Below are positions 1-8,565 of a stretch of 64,000 nt of DNA, piece after piece; position 1 is the first letter of the stretch, and every line of letters starts with the position of its first letter. This DNA comes from Phocaeicola coprocola DSM 17136 (GTDB taxonomy: Bacteria; Bacteroidota; Bacteroidia; Bacteroidales; Bacteroidaceae): positions 38,474-102,473 of the forward strand of contig NZ_DS981441.1 of assembly GCF_000154845.1 (NCBI RefSeq), in the 5' to 3' direction. A program made the position numbers and the translations under genes. The notes under the pieces are model-generated. The model ran no database searches. It saw nothing but the letters and a program-made list of their open reading frames with translations, and was not told where the DNA came from.

Positions 1-686
1 CCGATCAGACCGGTGAAGAAGATGTAAATCCAAGAATGTGATTCCTGTTCTTCGGTGCTTCCGTAATTGGATAGCTCTTTGATAACCGGTTTCCAGTAAT
101 CGGTAGCTTCCTGCAATGTCTGAGGGGCAGTTGTTACGGCTGCTGTAGAATCTACTGTTTCTGTTGATTCGGCAGGTGCAGTTGCTTCTTCTGTTTTAGC
201 TGGTGCAGCTGTTGCCGAAGCAGCTGCGGCTACAGTACCTTTATAAGAAAAATCAACGCTGGTAGGTGGCAGACAGTTCTGGTCGTTGCATGCACCAAAT
301 TCCAGGTATCCGGTAATCAGATAGTCGCCTCCAGTGAGCTTAACTTTCTGTGAGAATTTAGCTGTGCCTTCGAAGAATTTTACTTCCATTTCGAAGATAG
401 GGTCCATCTGTTTGATTTCTTTCCCTATCGGAGTAAGTTTTCCTACCAGCTCTGCTCCTTCTATCTTGTCGATGTTGAAAGTGGCAGAAGTAGGACCTCC
501 TTCTTGCAGGTCGGTAGAATAAACATGCCAGCCCTGGTCCATCGTACCAGTAAAAATAATTTCAGCCTCATTGGCCGAAAGGTTTTTCCATTCGGTCTTG
601 AATCGTACCGGATCTTGCATCTGGGCGAACATGGGCAGGCAGATTAACGCCATGAGCAGCCAACTGAGCGTGATTCTTCTTTTCAT
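1..686 (-). CDS. dsbD: DsbD-like thiol:disulfide interchange protein, N-terminal part (cut by window edge)
   Basis: Reading the minus strand from an ATG at 686 gives an open frame of about 228 codons that leaves the window at base 1. It begins with a signal peptide (MKRRITLSWLLMALICLPMFAQ), followed by a DsbD-alpha-like beta domain with the segment DQGWHVYSTD and the cysteine pair in GACNDQNCLPPT, the spacing expected for the periplasmic N-terminal DsbD domain. An Ala/Thr/Glu-rich linker follows, and the frame is entering its first membrane segment (WIYIFFTGLI) where the window stops. Full family members have about eight helices and a C-terminal thioredoxin domain, which are not visible here. 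Known role: passing reducing power from the cytoplasm to periplasmic thiol proteins. It lies 55 bases downstream of miaB on the same strand and is probably co-transcribed with it. Confidence 0.82.
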   Translation of the reverse strand, partial: MKRRITLSWLLMALICLPMFAQMQDPVRFKTEWKNLSANEAEIIFTGTMDQGWHVYSTDLQEGGPTSATFNIDKIEGAELVGKLTPIGKEIKQMDPIFEMEVKFFEGTAKFSQKVKLTGGDYLITGYLEFGACNDQNCLPPTSVDFSYKGTVAAAASATAAPAKTEEATAPAESTETVDSTAAVTTAPQTLQEATDYWKPVIKELSNYGSTEEQESHSWIYIFFTGLI

Positions 687-741
687 TGTTTCTTTTCGGA
701 TTTTGAATTATAAATAAGAAATTTGTTTTTATTGTCTGGGG

Positions 742-2115
742 TTATTCGGTTACTTCGATACCTTTCAGGGTAGCAGAACTGGATTCGGTGATACGCACAC
801 GTACAAGATCACCGATACGGTGTGTGCCACGGTCGAATACGACTACCTTATTCTGCTCGGTACGTCCGAATAACTGTTCTTTGGAGCGTTTTGATATGCC
901 TTCTACCAGTACCTCGAATGTCTTTCCTACATTGCGGGCATTGCTTTCGGCAGATAACTGGTTCTGCAATTCAATCATTTCGTTTAACCGGCGTATTTTA
1001 ACTTCTTCGGGAACATCATCAGGCAGATGTTTCGAAGCATATGTTCCCGGTCGTTCGGAATATTTGAACATGAAAGCTGAGTCGTATGCACATTCACGCA
1101 TCAGCGAAAGACTCATCTGGTGATCTTCTTCTGTCTCGGAGTGGAATCCGGAGAAGATATCAGTACTCAATCCACAGTCGGGAATGATGCGACGGATGGC
1201 CTCTACCCTTTCCAGGTACCATTCGCGCGTATATTTGCGGTTCATCAGTTTCAGAATACGCGAACTTCCGCTCTGTACCGGCAGGTGGATATGCTTGCAT
1301 ACGTTAGGTACTTCAGCAATGACATACAGTGTTTCATCACTCATGTCTTTGGGATGTGAAGTAGTAAAGCGTACACGCATTTCGGGCACAGCCTCGGCAA
1401 CGATACGTAATAGCATCGGGAATGTTACGACCTCTCCTTCCCGCTCGAAGCGATAAGAATTGACGTTCTGGCCTAACAGCGTTACTTCCTTATACCCTTT
1501 CTGCTGTAAATCGTGCACTTCGTTCAGAATGCTTTCCACATCACGGCTTCTTTCGCGTCCGCGAGTGTAAGGCACAATGCAATAGTGACAGAAATTGTTG
1601 CAGCCGCGCATGATAGATACGAATCCGGAAATGTGATTTCCACAGATGCGTGACGGAATGACATCGCGATAAGTTTCAGTTGTAGAAAGCTCTACATTGA
1701 TGGCCTTCTCTCCTGCCTCAACTGCGCCGATCAAATCGGGCAATGTGAGATAAGCATCCGGTCCTGCTACCAGGTCGACGTGGTGATTTTCTATCAGATC
1801 GTTTTTTACACGTTCTGCCATACATCCCAATACTCCGACAATCAGGTGCTTGCGCTTCTTTCTCAGAGAATGGAAGAACTCCAGCCGGTTCAGGATTTTC
1901 TGCTCGGCATTGTCACGGATAGAACAAGTGTTCATAAATACGGCATCAGCTTCATCGAGGCTTTCGCACGGACTGTATCCTGCCATTTGCATGATAGATG
2001 CGATGACTTCGCTATCCGCAACATTCATCTGACAGCCGTAGGTTTCGATAAACAGTTTTTTGGTTTCCAGTTCGGTTGCGGATTTAAAGTCCGCTCCCGT
2101 AGCTTCTTTTGTCAT
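742..2115 (-). CDS. miaB: tRNA-2-methylthio-N6-dimethylallyladenosine synthase MiaB
   Basis: 457 residues, normal length for MiaB. It is a radical-SAM methylthiotransferase that adds a methylthio group to i6A37 in tRNAs reading UNN codons. The N-terminal UPF0004 domain carries the three cysteines of the auxiliary iron-sulfur cluster (C28 in YGCQMN, C64 in NTCSIRD, C98 in GCMAER). The radical-SAM motif CNNFCHYC lies at 172-179 (C172, C176, C179) and is followed by PYTRGRERSR, typical of MiaB. A TRAM-type RNA-binding segment forms the C-terminus. A TATCTTTG promoter box on the minus strand lies about 33 bases before the start. MtaB and RimO paralogues are less likely given the PYTRGRERSR motif. 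Confidence 0.96.
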   Translation of the reverse strand: MTKEATGADFKSATELETKKLFIETYGCQMNVADSEVIASIMQMAGYSPCESLDEADAVFMNTCSIRDNAEQKILNRLEFFHSLRKKRKHLIVGVLGCMAERVKNDLIENHHVDLVAGPDAYLTLPDLIGAVEAGEKAINVELSTTETYRDVIPSRICGNHISGFVSIMRGCNNFCHYCIVPYTRGRERSRDVESILNEVHDLQQKGYKEVTLLGQNVNSYRFEREGEVVTFPMLLRIVAEAVPEMRVRFTTSHPKDMSDETLYVIAEVPNVCKHIHLPVQSGSSRILKLMNRKYTREWYLERVEAIRRIIPDCGLSTDIFSGFHSETEEDHQMSLSLMRECAYDSAFMFKYSERPGTYASKHLPDDVPEEVKIRRLNEMIELQNQLSAESNARNVGKTFEVLVEGISKRSKEQLFGRTEQNKVVVFDRGTHRIGDLVRVRITESSSATLKGIEVTE

Positions 2116-2147
2116 AATGTTATGTTATTATTTAATAAATTCATTTG

Positions 2148-2155
2148 CAAAGATA
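2148..2155 (-). promoter_or_regulatory. -7 promoter box for miaB
   Basis: CAAAGATA on the plus strand is TATCTTTG on the minus strand, an exact match to the Bacteroidota -7 consensus TAnnTTTG. It is 33 bases upstream of the miaB ATG. Confidence 0.7.
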
Positions 2156-2198
2156 TGAGTTTCTTCCCTAAAATCCATGAATGTGTTATATTTATTAG

Positions 2199-2206
2199 TA
2201 TCTTTG
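2199..2206 (+). promoter_or_regulatory. -7 promoter box for the small membrane protein gene
   Basis: TATCTTTG, an exact TAnnTTTG box. It is 27 bases before the ATG at 2234 and downstream of an alternative in-frame ATG at 2177, so it favours the later start. Confidence 0.65.
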
Positions 2207-2233
2207 GGCAAATCCTTAACATTTTGGCAGACT

Positions 2234-2611
2234 ATGGACGAAGTGATAAAAATATTTGTTATAGTGGCGGCTATTGCTTTCGCCACTTATCAGAATTATG
2301 CCAAAAAGGAAAAGAAAAGGAACAAACCCTCCCGTAAGAAGATGGCTAAGCCGGCAACAGTCCATGTAGAGCCGGATATTATCATGGCTGGTCAACAAAA
2401 TGAATGCGTTGAACAAAGTGCTGATAATAAGCTTAATAAGAAAAGAAAAGGAGAGGGGAGAAAGCATCGGAAGTTATCGGAAGAAGCGCTTCAGAAGGAT
2501 GCGCTATCTACTGCCCAACAGCCTGAGTCAGGTAGCACTGTCCGGTTGAAGACACCTGCGGACGCAAGGCGTGCATTTATTTATTCCGAGATTTTTAACC
2601 GTAAATACTAA
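2234..2611 (+). CDS. Small hypothetical membrane-anchored protein
   Basis: 125 residues from the ATG at 2234 (MDEVIKIFVIVAAIAFATYQ). An in-frame ATG at 2177 is rejected because it lies upstream of the probable transcription start. One N-terminal membrane helix (about residues 4-19) is followed by a very basic, low-complexity tail rich in Lys and Arg (KKEKKRNKPSRKK, NKKRKGEGRKHRK). The C-terminal segment RLKTPADARRAFIYSEIFNRKY looks more ordered than the middle. The predicted topology is a short anchor with a cytoplasmic basic tail that could contact nucleic acid or acidic surfaces. I do not recognise a family. The 51-base gap to the CoA-transferase gene suggests the two may share a transcript. 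Confidence 0.75.
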   Translation: MDEVIKIFVIVAAIAFATYQNYAKKEKKRNKPSRKKMAKPATVHVEPDIIMAGQQNECVEQSADNKLNKKRKGEGRKHRKLSEEALQKDALSTAQQPESGSTVRLKTPADARRAFIYSEIFNRKY

Positions 2612-2662
2612 TAAGCAGATTTTGTAAGTTTAATACTAATAATTATAAAAACACCTAATACC

Positions 2663-4159
2663 ATGACTTATAATTTTATGACCGCAGCCGAAGCTGCCAG
2701 CTTGATAAAAGATGGAGAGATAATTGCCCTGAGCGGGTTTACGCCGGCAGGAAGTCCGAAAGCCGTAACTGCAGAGCTTGCGAGGCAGGCTGAAGAAAAA
2801 CACGCCAGGGGAGAACACTTTCAGGTAGGTATTATTACGGGAGCTTCTACCGGAGATTCTTGCGACGGAGTGCTCACTCGTGCTCATGCTATTCACTTCC
2901 GTGCTCCATATACCACGAATACTGACTTCCGCAAAGTAGTCAATGCCGGTGAAATCAATTATACGGATATACATCTTTCTCAGGTTGCCCAGCGTTTGCG
3001 TTCCGGTTTTTTAGGTCATGTAACTACAGCTATCATCGAAGCCTGTGAAATTACAGAAGACGGACGGATCTATCTGACTGCAGGTGTGGGAATTACTCCG
3101 ACAATTGCTCGTCTTGCCGACCGGGTGATAGTAGAGCTTAATGCTGCGCACAGCAAAAGCCTGATAGGTGTGCACGATTTGTATGAAATGGAACGCCCTC
3201 CTTATCGTCGTCCGATTCCTATTGTACGTCCAAGCGACCGTATCGGATTGCCTTATATTCAGGTAAGTCCGGAAAAGATAGTAGGAGTGGTAGAAGTGAA
3301 TCTGCCTGATGAAGCGAGAGGATTCCATGAACCGGATCCTATTACGGATAAAATTGGTCAGAATGTAGCTGACTTCCTTGCGGCAGATATGCGCCGAGGA
3401 ATTATTCCGTCTACTTTCCTTCCGTTGCAGTCGGGAGTGGGAAATATTGCTAATGCTGTACTCAGTGCATTGGGCAAGGATCCCAGTATTCCACCGTTCG
3501 AAATGTATACGGAGGTTATTCAGAACTCAGTCATCAAATTGATTAAAGAGGGTAGAATCAAGTTTGGAAGTACTTGTTCACTCAGTGTTACAAACGACTG
3601 TCTGCAAGATATTTATGATAATATGGATTTCTTCCGCCACAAGCTTGTACTTCGTCCGTCGGAAATATCTAACTGTCCGGAAGTTGTTCGTCGTATCGGT
3701 GTTATTTCAATGAATACAGCCATCGAAGCTGATATTTACGGAAATGTAAACTCAACTCATATCTGCGGTACGAAGATGATGAATGGCATCGGTGGCTCGG
3801 GCGACTTTACCCGCAGTGCTTATATCTCTATCTTCTCTTGTCCGTCGACAGCAAAAGGAGGATGTATCAGTTCAATCGTGCCGATGGTTTCTCACCTCGA
3901 TCATAGTGAACACTCTGTAAATGTGATTATCACCGAACAGGGTATTGCTGATTTACGTGGAAAGAGTCCGATGGAACGTGCACAGGCTGTAATCGAAAAC
4001 TGTGCACATCCGGACTACAAACAACTGTTGTGGGATTATCTGAAGATTTCTACTAAGGGACAGACTTGCCACAGTTTGTCGGCAGCGTTGGGTATGCATC
4101 AGGTTTTCATCAAACAGGGTGATATGCGTCTGACTAACTGGGCTGACTTCGAAAAGTAA
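2663..4159 (+). CDS. Acetyl-CoA hydrolase/transferase family protein (succinate or propionate CoA-transferase)
   Basis: 498 residues, full length for the Cat1/ScpC/AarC-type class I CoA-transferases, which move CoA between carboxylic acids such as succinate, acetate and propionate. Visible signatures include the segment MYTEVIQNS with Glu284 at the position expected for the catalytic glutamate that forms the glutamyl-CoA thioester, GGSGDFTRSA near residue 375, and TEQGIADLRGKSP near residue 432. In propionate- and succinate-producing gut Bacteroidales such an enzyme would fit the succinate-propionate pathway and match the fumarate reductase operon found later in the window. The exact acyl donor and acceptor cannot be told from sequence. 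A strong terminator follows. Confidence 0.92.
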   Translation: MTYNFMTAAEAASLIKDGEIIALSGFTPAGSPKAVTAELARQAEEKHARGEHFQVGIITGASTGDSCDGVLTRAHAIHFRAPYTTNTDFRKVVNAGEINYTDIHLSQVAQRLRSGFLGHVTTAIIEACEITEDGRIYLTAGVGITPTIARLADRVIVELNAAHSKSLIGVHDLYEMERPPYRRPIPIVRPSDRIGLPYIQVSPEKIVGVVEVNLPDEARGFHEPDPITDKIGQNVADFLAADMRRGIIPSTFLPLQSGVGNIANAVLSALGKDPSIPPFEMYTEVIQNSVIKLIKEGRIKFGSTCSLSVTNDCLQDIYDNMDFFRHKLVLRPSEISNCPEVVRRIGVISMNTAIEADIYGNVNSTHICGTKMMNGIGGSGDFTRSAYISIFSCPSTAKGGCISSIVPMVSHLDHSEHSVNVIITEQGIADLRGKSPMERAQAVIENCAHPDYKQLLWDYLKISTKGQTCHSLSAALGMHQVFIKQGDMRLTNWADFEK

Positions 4160-4181
4160 CTTTTTAATTTATCTGATATCG

Positions 4182-4255
4182 ATTCCCCTCTGGGTTCCGT
4201 TATTGGTTCTGCTTTACAGAAAAACGGAAAGCTCAGAGGGGAATTTTCTTTTTGG
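4182..4255 (+). terminator. Intrinsic terminator after the CoA-transferase gene
   Basis: The outer stem ATTCCCCTCTG (4182-4192) pairs exactly with CAGAGGGGAAT (4234-4244). An inner stem TTCCGTT/AACGGAA lies within it, and TTTTCTTTTT follows. Confidence 0.85.
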
Positions 4256-4637
4256 GTATAGTTGCTGTTAGGAAAAACTCTTTTGATAAGCTTGTTGAAA
4301 AGTGTATTTGTATATAAACAGGGGTGTGAAATAAGTGTGAATATCTCTGTTAAAATCCTTGTTCTATATGGGGATGTGATAGATATATATTTCTGATAAA
4401 TAGAATTTTAGTTATTGTTTCAACAGGTGTTAACAACCTGTTGGTAATAGTTGATTATTCCGTTAAAAACCTGATAAGTATTAGTGTGAAAAGATGCAGT
4501 ATAATTAGTTGTTGAGTAATGGGGAAAAAGCGGCAGGAATGTCAACTAGGGAAGGAGTATGAGTTAATAGGCTGCAAGATAACGGATTGGTCGGATATTT
4601 GTTAGCGGAAAAATCGGTTTTATTCCCGAAGTCTTAC
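4256..4637. other. Intergenic region with an operator-like inverted repeat
   Basis: About 380 AT-rich bases with no convincing ORF on either strand. The one clear structure is the inverted repeat CAACAGGT-7 nt-ACCTGTTG at 4421-4443. It is not followed by a T-tract, so it resembles a protein-binding site more than a terminator. It lies about 195 bases upstream of the leuS promoter box. Confidence 0.4.
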
Positions 4638-4645
4638 TATCTTTG
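4638..4645 (+). promoter_or_regulatory. -7 promoter box for leuS
   Basis: TATCTTTG, an exact -7 consensus, 45 bases before the leuS ATG at 4691. Confidence 0.7.
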
Positions 4646-4690
4646 CACGGTATTGTGGGAAATAGTAAAAATCAAATATATAACATCACT

Positions 4691-7525
4691 ATGGAATATA
4701 ATTTCAGAGAGATCGAGAAAAAATGGCAGCAGAAGTGGGTAGACAACAAAACCTACAAGGTTGTCGAAGACGAATCGAAAAAGAAGTTCTATGTACTGAA
4801 CATGTTCCCTTATCCGTCGGGAGCAGGACTTCATGTTGGTCACCCGCTGGGCTACATTGCCAGCGATATTTATGCTCGTTACAAACGCTTGCAGGGCTAT
4901 AATGTATTGAATCCGATGGGATACGATGCTTATGGTTTGCCTGCTGAACAATATGCTATTCAGACCGGTCAGCATCCGGCTATCACTACCGTAAACAATA
5001 TTAACCGTTACCGTCAGCAGTTGGATAAAATCGGTTTTTCATTCGACTGGGACCGTGAAGTTCGTACTTGTGAGCCGGGTTATTATCACTGGACTCAATG
5101 GGCTTTCCAGAAAATGTTCAACAGCTATTATTGCAATACTTGTGGAAAAGCTGAACCTATCAGTGAACTGATCAAGCATTTCGAGGAGAAAGGAACAGAA
5201 GGACTGGATGTAGCTTGTAGTGAGGAACTGAGCTTTACAGCAGAAGAATGGAAAGCAAAGAGCGAAAAGGAACAGCAGGAAGTGCTGATGAACTACCGTA
5301 TCGCTTATTTGGGTGAAACTATGGTTAACTGGTGTCCGCAACTGGGTACTGTACTTGCTAACGATGAAGTAGTGGACGGCGTATCTGAACGTGGTGGTTA
5401 TCCGGTGGTGCAGAAGAAGATGCGTCAGTGGTGTCTGCGTGTGTCAGCATATGCTCAGCGCTTGCTCGACGGACTGGAAACTGTAGATTGGACTGATTCT
5501 CTGAAAGAAACACAGCGTAACTGGATTGGTCGTTCGGAAGGTGCAGAGGTACGTTTCAAGGTAAAAGACAGCGATTTGGAATTTACCATCTTTACTACTC
5601 GTGCTGATACTATGTTTGGTGTTACTTTCATGGTACTGGCTCCTGAAAGTGAACTGGTTTCTGTACTGACAACTGAGGCACAGAAAGCAGAAGTGGAAGC
5701 TTATCTGGACCGTACTAAGAAGCGTACCGAACGTGAACGTATCGCCGATCGCCGTGTTACCGGTGTATTCAGTGGTTCGTATGCAGTGAATCCGTTTACT
5801 GGTGAATCTGTTCCAGTATGGATCAGCGACTATGTATTGGCTGGATATGGTACAGGAGCCATTATGGCTGTTCCGGCTCACGATAGTCGTGACTATGCTT
5901 TTGCAAAACACTTCAACTTGCCTATCGTTCCATTGGTAGAAGGTTGTGATGTGTCGGAAGAAAGCTTCGATGCTAAAGAAGGTATCGTATGTAATTCTCC
6001 GAAAGCAGGAGCTACTCCGTATTGCGACTTGAACCTGAACGGATTGACTATCAAAGAAGCTATTGCCATAACCAAAAAATATGTGAAGGAGCATCAGTTG
6101 GGTCGTGTAAAAGTAAACTATCGTTTGCGTGACGCTATTTTCTCTCGTCAGCGTTATTGGGGTGAACCGTTTCCGGTTTATTACAAGGATGGTATGCCTT
6201 ATATGATTGATGAGAGCAAGTTGCCGCTGGAACTTCCTGAGGTAGATAAATTTTTGCCTACGGAAACCGGAGAACCTCCATTGGGACATGCTACTAAGTG
6301 GGCATGGGATGTGGTTAAAGGTGAAGTCGTAGAAAATTCTAAAATAGATAACGTAACTGTTTTCCCACTTGAACTGAATACCATGCCGGGATTTGCTGGT
6401 TCATCGGCTTATTATTTGCGTTACATGGATCCGCACAATGATCAGGCACTGGTTTCTGAGAAAGCCGACCATTACTGGCAGAATGTTGATTTGTACGTAG
6501 GTGGTACAGAACATGCTACCGGACACTTGATTTATTCTCGTTTCTGGAACAAGTTCCTGTTCGATCTGGGTGTAAGTGTTAAGGAAGAACCATTCCAGAA
6601 GCTTGTTAATCAGGGTATGATTCAGGGACGAAGCAATTTCGTTTACCGTATCAAGGATACTAACACATTCGTTTCATTGGGCTTGAAAGATCAGTACGAT
6701 GTGACTCCGCTTCATGTAGATGTTAATATCGTTTCAAATGATGTATTGGATGTAGAAGCTTTCAAAAACTGGCGTCCGGAATACAACAATGCCGAATTTA
6801 TTTTGGAAGACGGCAAGTATATCTGTGGATGGGCTGTAGAAAAGATGAGTAAATCGATGTATAACGTAGTGAATCCGGATATGATTGTAGAGAAATACGG
6901 AGCTGATACACTGCGTATGTACGAAATGTTCCTCGGACCGGTAGAGCAGTCTAAACCATGGGATACAAATGGTATCGATGGTGTTCACCGTTTCTTGAAG
7001 AAACTCTGGAACTTGTTCTACGACCGTCAGGGCAACTTCATGCCAGCAGAAGGAGAACCGACTAAAGAGGAGTTGAAGGCTGTTCATAAGTTGATTAAGA
7101 AAGTAACTGGTGATATCGAAACCTTCTCTTACAATACTTCTATCAGTGCATTCATGATTTGTGTGAATGAACTGACTTCACTGAAGTGCCGTAACAAGGC
7201 CGTGTTGAGCGACTTGATTGTCATCATTGCTCCATTTGCTCCTCATCTGGCAGAAGAGTTGTGGGAAGCTTTGGGCAATACAACATCTGTTTGTGATGCA
7301 CAATGGCCGGCATTTAATGAAGAATATCTGAAGGAAGATAGTGTAAAATATACCATTTCTTTCAACGGAAAGGCTCGTTTCACTATGGAGTTCCCTGCAG
7401 ATGCAGATAATGACACGATACAAGCTGCTGTAATGGCTGACGAACAATCTCAAAAATGGATTGAAGGAAAGACTCCTAAAAAGGTCATTATTGTTCCGAA
7501 GAAGATTGTAAATATTGTACTTTAA
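4691..7525 (+). CDS. leuS: Leucyl-tRNA synthetase
   Basis: 944 residues from the ATG at 4691 ([16 protein letters not shown]). The frame is open further upstream but only with a TTG inside the promoter, so the ATG is chosen. It charges tRNA-Leu with leucine. The class I HIGH motif appears as HVGH (48-51) in [12 protein letters not shown], and KMSKS is at 718-722. Between them sits the CP1 editing domain, with the threonine-rich segment [10 protein letters not shown] and the conserved [13 protein letters not shown], so proofreading should be active. The C-terminal anticodon-binding helical domain is complete. Length is slightly above the roughly 860 of E. coli, which is usual in Bacteroidota. 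The next gene starts 13 bases after the stop. Confidence 0.97.
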   Translation: MEYNFREIEKKWQQKWVDNKTYKVVEDESKKKFYVLNMFPYPSGAGLHVGHPLGYIASDIYARYKRLQGYNVLNPMGYDAYGLPAEQYAIQTGQHPAITTVNNINRYRQQLDKIGFSFDWDREVRTCEPGYYHWTQWAFQKMFNSYYCNTCGKAEPISELIKHFEEKGTEGLDVACSEELSFTAEEWKAKSEKEQQEVLMNYRIAYLGETMVNWCPQLGTVLANDEVVDGVSERGGYPVVQKKMRQWCLRVSAYAQRLLDGLETVDWTDSLKETQRNWIGRSEGAEVRFKVKDSDLEFTIFTTRADTMFGVTFMVLAPESELVSVLTTEAQKAEVEAYLDRTKKRTERERIADRRVTGVFSGSYAVNPFTGESVPVWISDYVLAGYGTGAIMAVPAHDSRDYAFAKHFNLPIVPLVEGCDVSEESFDAKEGIVCNSPKAGATPYCDLNLNGLTIKEAIAITKKYVKEHQLGRVKVNYRLRDAIFSRQRYWGEPFPVYYKDGMPYMIDESKLPLELPEVDKFLPTETGEPPLGHATKWAWDVVKGEVVENSKIDNVTVFPLELNTMPGFAGSSAYYLRYMDPHNDQALVSEKADHYWQNVDLYVGGTEHATGHLIYSRFWNKFLFDLGVSVKEEPFQKLVNQGMIQGRSNFVYRIKDTNTFVSLGLKDQYDVTPLHVDVNIVSNDVLDVEAFKNWRPEYNNAEFILEDGKYICGWAVEKMSKSMYNVVNPDMIVEKYGADTLRMYEMFLGPVEQSKPWDTNGIDGVHRFLKKLWNLFYDRQGNFMPAEGEPTKEELKAVHKLIKKVTGDIETFSYNTSISAFMICVNELTSLKCRNKAVLSDLIVIIAPFAPHLAEELWEALGNTTSVCDAQWPAFNEEYLKEDSVKYTISFNGKARFTMEFPADADNDTIQAAVMADEQSQKWIEGKTPKKVIIVPKKIVNIVL

Positions 7526-7538
7526 TAGCAGTCGTTTT

Positions 7539-8435
7539 ATGGAAACGATTCTGAAGAAAAAAATTGGCAGGGAGTCGAAAGACTACCTTGCCATTACTTT
7601 CGGACTGATATGTTATGCACTGGGATGGGTAGCTTTTCTGCTTCCTTATCAGATCACGACAGGAGGAGTCAGTGGTATTGCCGCTATTATTTATTATGCT
7701 ACAGGAGTAGAAATTCAGGTTTCTTACTTTGTGATTAATGCTGTTTTTCTGGGGTTTGCCTTGAAGATTCTGGGACCAAAGTTCAGCGTAAAGACGATAT
7801 ATGCTATTTTCATGCTGACTTTCCTGCTTTGGTGGTTTCAGGTTCTGTTCAGGGGCAGTGACGGAAATCTCCCGCAACTGCTTGGCCCGGGACAAGAGTT
7901 TATGGCTTGTGTAATAGGAGCCGGATTGCTGGGCTTTGGAATAGGCATTGTATTTTGTAATAACGGTAGTACGGGAGGTACTGATATTATCGCATGGATT
8001 ATCAACAAGTACAAGGATGTTACTTTGGGACGTATGATGATGTATTGCGATATTGTAATCATTTCGTCGTGCTATTTTATCTTTCATGACTGGAAGAGAG
8101 TTTTGTTTGGCTTCTGTGTTTTGTTCATTATGAGCATAGTTATCGACTATGTAATAAACAGTACTCGTCAGTCGGTTCAGTTCCTGATATTCTCACGGAA
8201 ATATGAACAGATTGCGGAAGGTATTTCTACCAAGATAGACCGTGGAGTAACTCTTCTTGATGGACAGGGCTGGTACAGTAAACAAGATATAAAAGTTATT
8301 GTTGTATTGGCAAGAAAAGGCGAATCACTTGATATCTTCCGTCTGGTGAAGGATATTGATCCTGATGCGTTTATTTCCCAAAGCAATGTAGTAGGCGTGT
8401 ATGGAGAAGGATTCGACAAGCTGAAAGTAAAATAA
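7539..8435 (+). CDS. YitT family membrane protein (DUF2179)
   Basis: 298 residues from the ATG at 7539. An upstream in-frame TTG overlaps leuS and is not preferred. Five to six hydrophobic segments occupy roughly residues 20-190 (for example ITFGLICYALGWVAFLLPYQ and the glycine-rich GAGLLGFGIGIVFCNNGSTG). They are followed by a soluble C-terminal DUF2179 domain that begins near SVQFLIFSRKYEQIAEGI. NNGSTGGTDIIA is a conserved YitT signature. The family is found widely in bacteria but its substrate is not established. It probably sits in the leuS transcript, given the 13-base gap. Confidence 0.9.
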   Translation: METILKKKIGRESKDYLAITFGLICYALGWVAFLLPYQITTGGVSGIAAIIYYATGVEIQVSYFVINAVFLGFALKILGPKFSVKTIYAIFMLTFLLWWFQVLFRGSDGNLPQLLGPGQEFMACVIGAGLLGFGIGIVFCNNGSTGGTDIIAWIINKYKDVTLGRMMMYCDIVIISSCYFIFHDWKRVLFGFCVLFIMSIVIDYVINSTRQSVQFLIFSRKYEQIAEGISTKIDRGVTLLDGQGWYSKQDIKVIVVLARKGESLDIFRLVKDIDPDAFISQSNVVGVYGEGFDKLKVK

Positions 8436-8484
8436 ACGAAAGTAAAAGTAAATATTTCTCTAAGATATATTTAAAATAGAATGG

Positions 8485-8530
8485 GTTTTTCCGTTTAATT
8501 TGTATTATCGGAAAAACTTATTTTATTTTG
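8485..8530 (+). terminator. Probable terminator after the yitT-like gene
   Basis: The stem GTTTTTCCG (8485-8493) pairs with CGGAAAAAC (8509-8517) and is followed by TTATTTTATTTTG. The U-tract is interrupted, so termination may be partial. Confidence 0.55.
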
Positions 8531-8565
8531 TACCATATTAGTGGTATAATTCTTAAATCTGTAAT

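Noticed and set aside
5444..6289. 281-codon minus-strand open frame inside leuS
   Set aside because: Opposite-strand shadow of a highly conserved synthetase; no start signal, no recognisable domain, and composition dictated by the leuS codons.
7488..8087. 199-codon minus-strand open frame opposite the yitT-like gene
   Set aside because: Shadow of the membrane protein; no hydrophobic or domain pattern of its own.
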